DNA of 17,730 bases from UBA8516 sp035457865 (GTDB taxonomy: Archaea; Thermoproteota; Nitrososphaeria; Nitrososphaerales; Nitrosopumilaceae), in the NCBI GenBank assembly GCA_035457865.1, contig DATIAR010000005.1, forward strand, positions 1-17,730. The letters run 5' to 3'. The translations under genes were made by a program, and so were the position numbers. The number at the start of each line of letters is the position of its first letter. Position 1 is the stretch's first letter. Below, piece by piece: positions 5,843 to 13,478 of this stretch. The notes under the pieces were generated by a model. The model saw only the letters and a list, made by a program, of their open reading frames with translations, searched no databases and was not told the origin of the DNA.

Positions 5843-8014
5843 TTAGCCGTAAAATGTCTTATCGATTGGTTTTGGTATGGCGTATGATATATTCTCTTTT
5901 ATTGTGCCATACCATTCATCAACAACTTTTGTGATCGAAGGTTTAACAAGCTTTAGTGCTGCTGCAAAGTCTGCGCTTCCTATTTTGGTAGAATCATTTT
6001 GCATTGCATGTACTGCAGATTCTCTGCATATTGCAACAAGATCAGCACCGCTATAGCTTTTTGTCGCCACAGCTATCTCCTTCAGGTCCACATCATTAGA
6101 AAGAGGCATTTGTCTTGTTAGAATCTTTATGATCTCTAGTCTTCCTTTTTCGTCTGGAGGTTGAATATACAGGATCAAATCTAGTCTTCCTGGTCGAAGT
6201 AAAGAAGTTTCTATCAAGTCTGGTCTGTTTGAAATTCCAATCACAATGACTCGAGAAGCTCCTCCGTCTTCCATTTCAGTTAAGAGTTGACTCAAAAGTC
6301 TCTCGCCTACTCCACCGTCTTCACCTGACTTTGTTCTGGCAAATGAATCAAGCTCATCAAATATCACAATACATGGTGATGACGCCTTGGCTTTTCTGAA
6401 GATTTCTCTTACTGCTTTTTCTGATTCACCAACCCATTTTGAAAGGACTTCAGGACCTCTAACAAAGATCATGTTAGCTCCACTTTCTGTTGCTAGTGCT
6501 CTTGCAAGAAGCGTCTTTCCACAGCCTGGAGGACCATACAATAGTGCACCCTTTGGAGGTTTGATTCCCATTTTTTGGAATTTTCCAGGTTCTTTTATTG
6601 CAGTGATCAAGTTGTCACGTAGTGTTCTTTTTGCATCATCTAGCCCGCCAACGTCTTTCCACCACACCTTTGGACTTTCAACATAAAATTCTCGCATGGC
6701 AGTTGGAACTATCTCATGCATTGCATCATAGAAATCCTGCAAGCTGACTTTCATCGATTGTAAAATTTCAGATGAAATTTTTTCTGTTTCCACATCAATT
6801 TCTGGGAAATAATTTCTAAGAGCTTTCATTGCTGCTTCTCTACATAGTGATTTAATGTCAGCACCAGTGTATCCATGAAGTTCTGCAGCAAGTATCTTGA
6901 GATCCACGTCATCATCTAGAGGCATCCCTCTTGTGTGGATATGTAATATCTCCAATCTACCGTCCGCATTTGGTACAGAAATTTCTATTTCTCTATCAAA
7001 TCTTCCTGGTCTTCGCAAAGCAGGATCTACGCTTTCAGGTCGATTTGTTGCACCCAAAACAATGACTTGGCCTCTTTCAGTTAGTCCGTCCATCAAAGCT
7101 AATAGTTGTGCAACTACTCTTTTTTCCACATCTCCGTATGCTTCTTCTCTTTTTGGAGCTATTGCATCGATTTCATCAATGAATATTACACTTGGTGAGT
7201 TTTCTTTTGCTTCTTTGAATATGTCACGAAGTCTTGCTTCTGTTTCTCCGTAATACTTGTTCATAATTTCTGGTCCGTTTATGGAATAAAAGTTTGCTTC
7301 AGATTCGCTAGCAAGAACTTTGGCAATCAAAGTTTTTCCACATCCTGGTGGACCGTAGAGCAAAATTCCACTGTGCGGTTCTATTCCAAATCTAGTGAAA
7401 ACTTCGGGATGTCTGAGTGGAAGTTCTACAATTTCTCGCATTCTTTTTGTTTGTGCTTTTAGTCCACCAATCTCTTCATATGTTACGCGAATTTTTTTCT
7501 CAACTGATGTTTCAGTTAAAATTGTAAGAGTTGTTCCACGTTCAATCTTAACTACGCTCTTTGGTGAAATTTTATGAATCTTAAAGTCCATCGAGTTTCC
7601 AAGAATCATTACTGAGATTTCATCACCTTCAGAGAGTGGTAATCCTTTGAGTCTGTTCTTTACAAAGTCAGTAAACTCCTTGTCTACCGTAACATTGCCA
7701 TTTACTGGCATCAACACAACGCTTTTTGCAGGTTTTGCCACAATCTTTCGCACTGTAACTAGATCATTTACAGAAACACCAACATTCTTTCTTGTTTGCC
7801 CATCAATTCGTATCATGTCAGGTTCTTTGTCATCGTCATCAGTAGGCCACACTATTGCACAACTTGATCTTTTTCCAAGAATTTCCACCATATCGCCAGG
7901 TTCTACATGAAGAAATTCCATGGCTTCAGGCTCTATTCTAGCTCGTCTCTTTCCTACATCTCGTTGTTTTGCTTCCCCGACACGCATTTGCAGCGGTTCA
8001 TCTTTTCGTACCAA
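5843..8014 (-). CDS. cdc48: CDC48/VAT-type AAA+ unfoldase
   Basis: A 723-residue AAA+ ATPase with two tandem ATPase rings, the archaeal counterpart of p97/Cdc48/VAT, which unfolds and extracts substrate proteins. The N-domain (about 1-180) has the double-psi barrel motif RRARIEP. D1 has Walker A GPPGCGKT (221-228), Walker B VIFIDEID (276-283), GATNRP and RPGRFD. D2 has Walker A 494-501, Walker B IVIFDELD (549-556), GISNRP and RPGRLD. The pore loops are aromatic (KYYGE in D1, KWVGE in D2), as in archaeal unfoldases. The protein ends in Phe-Tyr-Gly, an HbYX motif used to dock on 20S proteasomes. TTG 8014 is the chosen start: AGGTG at 8021-8025, overlapping the aEF1B stop, is a plausible Shine-Dalgarno sequence. 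ATG 7987 (residue 10) is the alternative. Confidence 0.95.
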   Translation of the reverse strand: MVRKDEPLQMRVGEAKQRDVGKRRARIEPEAMEFLHVEPGDMVEILGKRSSCAIVWPTDDDDKEPDMIRIDGQTRKNVGVSVNDLVTVRKIVAKPAKSVVLMPVNGNVTVDKEFTDFVKNRLKGLPLSEGDEISVMILGNSMDFKIHKISPKSVVKIERGTTLTILTETSVEKKIRVTYEEIGGLKAQTKRMREIVELPLRHPEVFTRFGIEPHSGILLYGPPGCGKTLIAKVLASESEANFYSINGPEIMNKYYGETEARLRDIFKEAKENSPSVIFIDEIDAIAPKREEAYGDVEKRVVAQLLALMDGLTERGQVIVLGATNRPESVDPALRRPGRFDREIEISVPNADGRLEILHIHTRGMPLDDDVDLKILAAELHGYTGADIKSLCREAAMKALRNYFPEIDVETEKISSEILQSMKVSLQDFYDAMHEIVPTAMREFYVESPKVWWKDVGGLDDAKRTLRDNLITAIKEPGKFQKMGIKPPKGALLYGPPGCGKTLLARALATESGANMIFVRGPEVLSKWVGESEKAVREIFRKAKASSPCIVIFDELDSFARTKSGEDGGVGERLLSQLLTEMEDGGASRVIVIGISNRPDLIETSLLRPGRLDLILYIQPPDEKGRLEIIKILTRQMPLSNDVDLKEIAVATKSYSGADLVAICRESAVHAMQNDSTKIGSADFAAALKLVKPSITKVVDEWYGTIKENISYAIPKPIDKTFYG

Positions 8015-8023
8015 TTAAAACAC

Positions 8024-8305
8024 CTACTTTACATCAACAGATGCTCTGCTCATTCCTAAGACCTCAAACTCTCCTACGCCTTCAATAGATCTGACTGCAT
8101 TTTCAAGCGAGTCCATCTGTCCTTCCTTATCGTCTAGGGAAAATTCTGCGTTAATAAAGTAGAGACCAAAAGCTAGTGGCTCTTTTGTGTATTTTGAAAG
8201 CTTGATCTCGTCTTTTAGAGTAGAGCCTATCTTTTTTGCAATATTATCTAGATCTATTTCTGTACCTGTTGGAAGAATTTTTGCTCTAAGTAAGAGTCGT
8301 GCCAT
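8024..8305 (-). CDS. Translation elongation factor aEF-1 beta
   Basis: A 93-residue protein matching archaeal EF-1 beta, the guanine-nucleotide exchange factor for aEF-1 alpha. Typical features are the N-terminal strand with P-T-G-T-E-I-D-L, the central PLAFGLYFINAEFSLDD, and the C-terminal VGEFEVLGMSRASVDV, which forms the last strand of the ferredoxin-like fold. It is cytosolic. ATG 8305 lies two bases after the stop of the zinc-ribbon gene. Pairing of aEF-1 beta with a small zinc-ribbon gene is widespread in archaea (from memory). Full length for the family. Confidence 0.95.
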   Translation of the reverse strand: MARLLLRAKILPTGTEIDLDNIAKKIGSTLKDEIKLSKYTKEPLAFGLYFINAEFSLDDKEGQMDSLENAVRSIEGVGEFEVLGMSRASVDVK

Positions 8306-8307
8306 TT

Positions 8308-8487
8308 TTATGGTCCGTCAAATTTACAAGCACTGCATTTGTAAGCTCTTGCAGCTTCTCTGCAGCTCTCACATCTCCACAGCAATACAGATCCACAGTT
8401 TGGGCAGTTGAATTTTACACATTTATCATTAGGCATGATAGTTCGGTGGCACGAGCTACATACTGGTAATGTGATAGATGATGACAT
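8308..8487 (-). CDS. Small zinc-ribbon protein (HVO_2753-like), first gene of the cdc48 operon
   Basis: A 59-residue protein with four C-x2-C knuckles: CSSC (10-13), CPNC (28-31), CESC (39-42) and CSAC (51-54), ending in KFDGP. This matches the small archaeal double zinc-finger proteins usually encoded beside aEF-1 beta; the haloarchaeal example HVO_2753 has a known two-zinc fold and affects swarming and biofilm (from memory). The biochemical role is unknown, with RNA or ribosome association a reasonable guess. ATG 8487 is supported by a strong box A 28 nt upstream, so the mRNA is probably leaderless. The stop is two bases before the aEF-1 beta ATG. Confidence 0.85.
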   Translation of the reverse strand: MSSSITLPVCSSCHRTIMPNDKCVKFNCPNCGSVLLWRCESCREAARAYKCSACKFDGP

Positions 8488-8511
8488 GTTCAGACCTGAT
8501 TAAAAACCGAA

Positions 8512-8519
8512 TTTATATC
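8512..8519 (-). promoter_or_regulatory. Box A of the zinc-ribbon / aEF1B / cdc48 / winged-helix operon
   Basis: The minus strand reads GATATAAA, centred about 28 nt upstream of ATG 8487. It is one of the best TATA matches in the window and the only evident promoter for the four-gene operon. Confidence 0.55.
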
Positions 8520-8542
8520 TTGCTTATCAATGGTACTTTGTC

Positions 8543-9679
8543 TCATGTTAACAGTCGTCTAAATTCACTACCTAAAATTGCCTGAACTGTTTTTACAGAT
8601 CCTTTTACACCAAGAAGTTTAGCAAGTGAAACAGTATGAAAATCAAAAGTGCCTTCCTTTGAGATCTCTTCTAAGATCTGTGGCGTAACAGATTCAAACA
8701 TCTTATCTATTGCTTTGTTGTCAAATCTTTCCAAAAGCTTTCGTGCAAGAAGCATGTTCTGAAATTCATGATCAAATTTTTCAGACCAAGCCTTTTGATA
8801 TTCTAGTAGATCGGATTGGTTTCCAGATTCCAAGTACTTCGATATTGCTCTACCTGCAAGTATGCCACCAAGACCGCATGAGTATATTCCACCTGCAGTT
8901 GTTGGCTTTGACTGGCCAGCTGCATCTCCTATTGTGACTATGTTTTTTGTAACAAAGTTTTCAATAGGCCCCTTTATCCATATGGGTGCAAAGATCTTTC
9001 GTACAACAGAATGCTTTCCTTTTTGTGAAAGAAAGTTTTCAAGTGTTACTGCTGCGTTTATCCCCTTTCCTGCAACACCTACTTTGGCTACATCTGTGCG
9101 TGTAGGAATAATCCAAGCAAAAAAGCCAGGGTATTTTTCTTGATCAAAATATACTTCAATCCTGTCTTTTTCAACCCAGTCTGCATACACTTCATACTGT
9201 GCAGATTGCAACATTCCTTCTCGGTCTTTGTGAATTAATGAAGAGACCCCACGTGCATCGACTATAATATTGCATTTCAGTGTGCCTTCCGAAGTCTTTA
9301 TCTCTTCACCATCTATTTCTTTTAGTGAAGTTTTAACATGGATTTCTGCACCGTTATTTTTTGCTTGATGAGCTATTTGTTTGTCAAAATCTCGTCTGTC
9401 TAATACTACAACTTTTTGTGCCCTGGCATCAAGGGTGAAACTCTTTCCAGATGGTGAGATTATGGATGCAAATCTTATCTTGTTTTCAAGTGTTCCTCTG
9501 GTAGGAACTACACCAAGTTCCTCAATTCCCGAAACGCTTACAACTCCTCCACAGTGCTCTGGAGTACCAATCTCATAATCTTCTTCTATAACTAAAACAC
9601 TGTGACCTAATCGCGCAATTTCTCTTGCACATAAAAGTCCAGAGACACTACCACCTGCAACTATGACTTCATAATCCAT
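8543..9679 (-). CDS. FAD-dependent geranylgeranyl reductase family protein
   Basis: A 378-residue flavoprotein of the geranylgeranyl/digeranylgeranylglycerophospholipid reductase family, which saturates the isoprenoid chains of archaeal membrane lipids or quinones. The N-terminal Rossmann motif reads VAGGSVSG (7-14), with Ser where the third Gly of the usual G-x-G-x2-G stands, followed by an acidic strand end VLVIEE. The CGG motif is at 43-45. PGFFAWIIPT (184-193) corresponds to the substrate-side motif of the family, and GDAAGQSKPTTAGGI (251-265) is the second FAD-binding motif. ATG 9679 has a box A 26 nt upstream. The exact substrate cannot be read from sequence, and other family members act on other polyprenyl groups. 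Confidence 0.85.
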   Translation of the reverse strand: MDYEVIVAGGSVSGLLCAREIARLGHSVLVIEEDYEIGTPEHCGGVVSVSGIEELGVVPTRGTLENKIRFASIISPSGKSFTLDARAQKVVVLDRRDFDKQIAHQAKNNGAEIHVKTSLKEIDGEEIKTSEGTLKCNIIVDARGVSSLIHKDREGMLQSAQYEVYADWVEKDRIEVYFDQEKYPGFFAWIIPTRTDVAKVGVAGKGINAAVTLENFLSQKGKHSVVRKIFAPIWIKGPIENFVTKNIVTIGDAAGQSKPTTAGGIYSCGLGGILAGRAISKYLESGNQSDLLEYQKAWSEKFDHEFQNMLLARKLLERFDNKAIDKMFESVTPQILEEISKEGTFDFHTVSLAKLLGVKGSVKTVQAILGSEFRRLLT

Positions 9680-9700
9680 GACTTTTCATTTTGTATACAA

Positions 9701-9710
9701 TTATTTATTT
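9701..9710 (-). promoter_or_regulatory. Box A of the geranylgeranyl reductase gene
   Basis: The minus strand reads AAATAAATAA, centred about 26 nt upstream of ATG 9679. It lies in the 77-bp divergent region shared with pth2. Confidence 0.5.
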
Positions 9711-9756
9711 CAATTCAAAAGTTTAACATACTCTAATTACTTTGTGTAAAGCAGTA

Positions 9757-10113
9757 ATGGGTTTGATTAAACAAGTAATTGTAGTAAGAAAAGATCTTGA
9801 CATGGGTACAGGAAAAATTGCTGCTCAAGTTGGACATGCTTGTGTTTTAGGAGCAGAGCATGTACGCAAATCACATCCAGATTGGTATAAAGAGTGGGTC
9901 ATGGGAGGACAGGAGAAAGTGGTTGTCAAAGTGTCAAGTCTTGAACAACTAGATCAAGTAAAAAAACATGCCATATCTTTAGATCTTCCTTGGTCGGAAG
10001 TAACAGATGCAGGACACACACAAATTGCTTCTGGAACCGTCACTTGTATTTCGATAGGACCAGCACCTGAAACAACGATAGACAAAGTCACAAAAGATCT
10101 GAAGCTTTTGTAG
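9757..10113 (+). CDS. pth2: Peptidyl-tRNA hydrolase, archaeal/eukaryotic type (Pth2)
   Basis: A 118-residue cytosolic enzyme that releases tRNA from prematurely dropped peptidyl-tRNAs. It matches Pth2 over its full length: KQVIVVRKDLDMGTGKIAAQ (5-24), VGHACVLGA, and the C-terminal catalytic block TDAGHTQIASGT (83-94) followed by ISIGP. The usual family sequence of that block is D-A-G-R-T-Q-I with Pro before Gly; here His replaces Arg and Ser replaces Pro. I start it at ATG 9757, where family members begin (M-G-L-I-K-Q). A TTG at 9742 would add five residues. A weak box A (TTTAACATA, 9722-9730) lies about 30 nt upstream. Confidence 0.93.
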   Translation: MGLIKQVIVVRKDLDMGTGKIAAQVGHACVLGAEHVRKSHPDWYKEWVMGGQEKVVVKVSSLEQLDQVKKHAISLDLPWSEVTDAGHTQIASGTVTCISIGPAPETTIDKVTKDLKLL

Positions 10114-10116
10114 AAT

Positions 10117-10124
10117 AAGATATA
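10117..10124 (+). promoter_or_regulatory. Box A of the propeller-truD transcript
   Basis: AAGATATA is centred 28 nt upstream of the GTG at 10149, right after the pth2 stop. It supports the GTG start and a leaderless mRNA. Confidence 0.45.
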
Positions 10125-10148
10125 ACAAGGAAAAATTGTCTGCCATTT

Positions 10149-11690
10149 GTGAAGAAAAAAGCAAAACAACTCCTAGTTGCCGTGTTTTTTGGTGTGATAC
10201 TTTTAACATCAACAATAGCGATTGCAATAAACGCAAATACTAACACTAATACCAATATCGATACCACAGATACCTCACCTACTGGCACCCCAGCGGATAA
10301 CTACCCTGTTGATAAACGCATAACATTTTGTGGCACAAATTCCACAAAATCTAACAGATACATAACTGAATTTAATGTACCAACTTTCTGTGCACAACCT
10401 CTAGCTATAACAACAGATTCGTCTGGAAATGTTTGGTTTACAGAATCAAACACAGGCAACATAGCAAAATTTGATCCCTTTTCCAGAATTTTCACAGAGT
10501 ATCAAAATGACAGGTGGCCCAAAGGCGACCAATCTATGATGTGGGGAATAGCTTATGCATTAGATGGAAATATCTGGTTTACAGATGAATCTCATGATGT
10601 GATATGGAAGTTTGATAAGAATAACTTTACCAGTTTCAGATATCCACAATCAGAAGGAGGAGAGACCTTTCCTCAGAGAATTGTCATTGATAATCAGAAA
10701 CTTCTTGTAAATGACTTTACAGGAAACAAGATTACATTTTTTGATCCTAGTCAGTCAGGAATGGAAATCCAGTATTCGAAAGTAAATTCCCCAACTAATG
10801 ATACCCTTACATCTTCTTTGACTGTTGATTCTAACAAGATGATTTGGTACACTGTTTGGAGGTTTCAAGAAGGGGGCAGCTTAGTACGATATGATCCACA
10901 AACTTCCAACGGAACTGCATTTAATCTTCCATATGGAATGTTGGCTCCCAATGGAATTTCATCCAGTCCAGAAAATAAGATCTGGATTACCGATGCTGCA
11001 AGTAATTTCTTTTTTAGTTTTGATCAGCAATTACAACAGTTCACAAGATTCACTACCTCAATACCACGTGAAAGCACATATGGAAATTCTTCTGGACTAA
11101 TCAAGACTCCCGTATCAAGACCATATTGGAATCAATTTGATAATACGGGAAGACTATGGTTTAATGAACAGACTGGAAATAGCATAGCAGTTTTTGATCC
11201 TAAAAAAGAGACACTTGTAGAATATTTTGTACCATCACAGAATCCTAATTGGTCTGATTGTGGTGGCATCAAGGATTGTGGGGTTGCTCAAGTATTAGAT
11301 TTTACCATAAACAATGACAAGATCTGGTTTACAGAATGGGTAGAAAACAACATTGCTGTACTTGATTCTAGCATCACGCTTCCATTTGAAGTAAGTGTCG
11401 ATAAAAAAGATCTAACTTTGAGTCGTGGAGAAAATGCCACAGTATTGTTAACCATTACACCAAATGAACAACTTGCAGAACCAATTGCATTAACTACTGC
11501 AAACACTTCAACTCTAAATGACATCAAAGTTACTAGTGAGAGTCAAATAACTCTTGGAAATCAAGCTGAAACGATTCCTTTTACAGTTTCTGTGGATAGA
11601 TTCGCATTGTCTGGTACTTACAAGGTTCTTTTAGGAGCAAGATATCAAGAGGTAACTGTTTCACAGTATGTAACAGTCACAATAAAGTAA
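10149..11690 (+). CDS. Secreted or membrane-anchored beta-propeller protein (streptogramin-lyase-like)
   Basis: A 513-residue protein. Residues 1-28 form a signal peptide or signal anchor (MKKKAKQLLV, then a hydrophobic stretch), followed by an Asn-Thr-rich linker (29-50). Residues 85-405 hold about seven propeller blades marked by N-x-W-F-T-E ... I-A-x-F-D-P (for example 94-110, 141-156, 231-249, 277-291, 335-351, 391-405). This resembles virginiamycin B lyase and NHL-type propellers. Residues 411-513 form an immunoglobulin-like beta domain. There is no C-terminal anchor. Despite the Vgb resemblance, antibiotic lyase activity should not be assumed; such propellers often bind ligands or proteins outside the cell. 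Four Cys (61, 81, 371, 377) could form disulfides. It is three bases upstream of truD. Confidence 0.8.
   Translation: MKKKAKQLLVAVFFGVILLTSTIAIAINANTNTNTNIDTTDTSPTGTPADNYPVDKRITFCGTNSTKSNRYITEFNVPTFCAQPLAITTDSSGNVWFTESNTGNIAKFDPFSRIFTEYQNDRWPKGDQSMMWGIAYALDGNIWFTDESHDVIWKFDKNNFTSFRYPQSEGGETFPQRIVIDNQKLLVNDFTGNKITFFDPSQSGMEIQYSKVNSPTNDTLTSSLTVDSNKMIWYTVWRFQEGGSLVRYDPQTSNGTAFNLPYGMLAPNGISSSPENKIWITDAASNFFFSFDQQLQQFTRFTTSIPRESTYGNSSGLIKTPVSRPYWNQFDNTGRLWFNEQTGNSIAVFDPKKETLVEYFVPSQNPNWSDCGGIKDCGVAQVLDFTINNDKIWFTEWVENNIAVLDSSITLPFEVSVDKKDLTLSRGENATVLLTITPNEQLAEPIALTTANTSTLNDIKVTSESQITLGNQAETIPFTVSVDRFALSGTYKVLLGARYQEVTVSQYVTVTIK
10229..10260 (+). repeat. Asn-Thr dipeptide repeat in the propeller linker
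   Basis: Alternating AAY and ACN codons encode N-A-N-T-N-T-N-T-N-I just after the signal sequence. Imperfect six-base units of this kind are prone to length change. The protein reading is a flexible, possibly glycosylated linker. Confidence 0.5.
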
Positions 11691-11693
11691 GAA

Positions 11694-12893
11694 GTGATTC
11701 CCAAGCTAGACGCAGATATTGGTATTTCTGTGTATAGTACCAAGTTTAAAGGAGTCGGTGGAAAAATAAAATCATCTTCAGAAGATTTTTTTGTCTCTGA
11801 AATTTTAGATGAAAAAGTTTTATCAAAATTTTCTAACGAAAAAGGTTATGCAGTATATAAATTAAAAAAACATGGAATTGATACCAACCATGCTCTTTCT
11901 GAAATTTTTAAAATTCATGGAATAAGATTAAAAGCACTTGGATTAAAAGACGCAAATGCTACTACAGAACAATTTGTTTGTTCAATGAACCCATCAATGA
12001 ATGTGGTGAACTTTTCTACAAACAGGTACAGTTTAGAATCACTTGGTTATGTTTCTAAACCGCTAACAAAAAAGGACATGATTGGGAATCATTTTAAAAT
12101 AAAAATAGAAGATGCATCATTTGCAGAGATTTCAAAATTTAATGAATATGACCAAGTACTGAACTTTTTCGGTTATCAGAGGTTTGGAAGTAAAAGGCCA
12201 GTATCACATCTAATAGGAAAAGCTATCTTACAAAATGATTTTGAGCATGCTGTCAGCCTCCTTCTTTCATTTAGCTCAGAATATGATTCACCTGAAAATA
12301 CTAAGATGAGAAAAAAACTTGAAGACAAATCAAACTATTCCAAGGCACTAGATGAAGTTCCGCATCAGATGGATATGGAACGAGTTGTGTTGTCTGAGAT
12401 GGTTGAACACGGTAATCCTCTCAGAGCAATGAGAAGCATTCCTCTCACCATTAGAAGGTTCTTTGTACAAGCATTTCAGTCATTTGTCTTCAATTGTACA
12501 ATAAGTTCAGCCCTTGAGCACGGGGAGGAGTTGTTTTTGCCAAAATCTGGAGATGTTTGTTATGACAAAAAAAACATTCTTGGAAGATTTGAAAATGATC
12601 CTAGTCAGAGACTTGCCATTCCACTTGTAGGATACTCTTATTCTAAAAAGAATAGATTTGATTACCATATTTCAAAAGTTCTAGAATCAGAACAAGTTCA
12701 TGCAAAGGATTTTTTTTCAAAAACCATGCAAGAGGTAAGCGATGAAGGTGGATTCAGGCAAGCAGTTATCAAATGTGATAATTTTTTCGCATCAGATCCC
12801 ATAGTTAGTTTTACATTGTCTAGAGGATCATATGCTACGATACTTTTAAGAGAAATAATGAAACCGTCAGATCCCATAAAGGCGGGTTTTTAA
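11694..12893 (+). CDS. truD: tRNA pseudouridine(13) synthase TruD
   Basis: A 399-residue pseudouridine synthase of the TruD family, which converts U13 of tRNAs (and probably position 35 in some archaeal tRNAs) to pseudouridine. The catalytic motif GLKDANATTEQ (83-93) contains the nucleophile Asp86. NFFGYQRFGSKRP (157-169) is the second signature, and an archaeal-type insertion and a C-terminal R-G-S-Y-A-T-I-L-L-R-E block complete the family pattern. The length is normal. GTG 11694 lies three bases after the propeller stop with no obvious Shine-Dalgarno sequence, so translation is probably coupled. Cotranscription with an extracytoplasmic protein is functionally odd. Confidence 0.95.
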   Translation: MIPKLDADIGISVYSTKFKGVGGKIKSSSEDFFVSEILDEKVLSKFSNEKGYAVYKLKKHGIDTNHALSEIFKIHGIRLKALGLKDANATTEQFVCSMNPSMNVVNFSTNRYSLESLGYVSKPLTKKDMIGNHFKIKIEDASFAEISKFNEYDQVLNFFGYQRFGSKRPVSHLIGKAILQNDFEHAVSLLLSFSSEYDSPENTKMRKKLEDKSNYSKALDEVPHQMDMERVVLSEMVEHGNPLRAMRSIPLTIRRFFVQAFQSFVFNCTISSALEHGEELFLPKSGDVCYDKKNILGRFENDPSQRLAIPLVGYSYSKKNRFDYHISKVLESEQVHAKDFFSKTMQEVSDEGGFRQAVIKCDNFFASDPIVSFTLSRGSYATILLREIMKPSDPIKAGF

Positions 12894-12943
12894 AATGAAT
12901 CATAAGACTAATGCGCTTGAAAATCCTTAGAATGATGTAATAA

Positions 12944-12951
12944 GATTTAAG
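12944..12951 (+). promoter_or_regulatory. Box A of the RAM-domain gene
   Basis: GATTTAAG is centred about 26 nt upstream of ATG 12973, consistent with a leaderless mRNA. Confidence 0.4.
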
Positions 12952-12972
12952 ATCGTACAATGTAAGTAAAAT

Positions 12973-13203
12973 ATGGAAAAAGCATACGTTTTGATTGGTT
13001 GTGAACTTGGTTCAGAAAACGAACTTGTAAAAAAACTCTTAGATATAGACAAAGTCAAAGATGCCCACATAACATATGGGGATTATGATATTGTAGTAGA
13101 GGTAGAAACAGAGACAGAAAGACAGATGGACAATCTTATAACAAAGAAAATTCGCAAATTAGACAAGATACGAACTACAACTACTTTGGGTGTTGTAAGT
13201 TAA
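12973..13203 (+). CDS. Stand-alone AsnC/Lrp ligand-binding (RAM) domain protein
   Basis: A 76-residue protein equal to the C-terminal RAM (regulation of amino-acid metabolism) domain of Lrp/AsnC regulators, without the DNA-binding helix-turn-helix. Typical elements are AYVLIGCELGSENELVKKL, the helix-strand junction with VKDAHITYGDYDIVVEVE, and a C-terminal strand T-T-T-T-L-G-V-V. Such proteins form ring-like oligomers that bind amino acids and may modulate full-length Lrp partners. The target is unknown here. Its last 23 bases overlap the end of the convergent small membrane-protein gene. Confidence 0.9.
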   Translation: MEKAYVLIGCELGSENELVKKLLDIDKVKDAHITYGDYDIVVEVETETERQMDNLITKKIRKLDKIRTTTTLGVVS

Positions 13204-13399
13204 CTTTTGATATTGCAACTCCTGCGGCTAAAATTATAATTCCAACTATAGCAATCCATTGACCATTTGTTATCCATTCAGGATTGGAGTACATAAAAGA
13301 CGATTCTGGTCCAACCATAGACTGACCTTGAAGGTAAAACACTATTCCTGATATTATAACAATTATTCCCAGTCCTATTATTGGCCTTGCAGCCTTCAC
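13181..13399 (-). CDS. Small two-helix membrane protein, unknown function
   Basis: A 72-residue protein with two hydrophobic helices (about 7-24 and 48-64) and a short outside loop containing SSFMYSNPEWITNGQW. The start is GTG 13399 (K-A-A-R-P next), supported by a TTTTAT box centred 26-27 nt upstream. The positive residues at the N-terminus and after helix 2 suggest both ends are cytoplasmic. I know no named family. The 3' end overlaps the RAM-domain gene by 23 bases in antisense orientation. Confidence 0.65.
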   Translation of the reverse strand: MKAARPIIGLGIIVIISGIVFYLQGQSMVGPESSFMYSNPEWITNGQWIAIVGIIILAAGVAISKVNLQHPK

Positions 13400-13420
13400 A
13401 TATTATCAAAGATGAGAGGG

Positions 13421-13430
13421 CCATAAAAGG
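13421..13430 (-). promoter_or_regulatory. Box A of the small two-helix membrane protein gene
   Basis: The minus strand reads CCTTTTATGG, centred 26-27 nt upstream of GTG 13399. Confidence 0.4.
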
Positions 13431-13478
13431 TAAAGAGAATTGATAAATTAAGCAAATCATTTTTCAGTCGTCTCTTTA

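Noticed and set aside
6387..7910. Several plus-strand frames of 60-118 codons inside cdc48
   Set aside because: They are shadows of a fully conserved AAA+ gene; none shows a motif or a start signal.
9954..10288. Overlapping minus-strand frames across the pth2 end and the propeller start
   Set aside because: They run antisense to well-supported Pth2 and signal-peptide coding sequence and have no family resemblance or promoter.
12894..12972. 79-base gap before the RAM-domain gene checked for a tRNA or small RNA
   Set aside because: No cloverleaf, T-loop sequence or hairpin found; it holds only a plausible box A.
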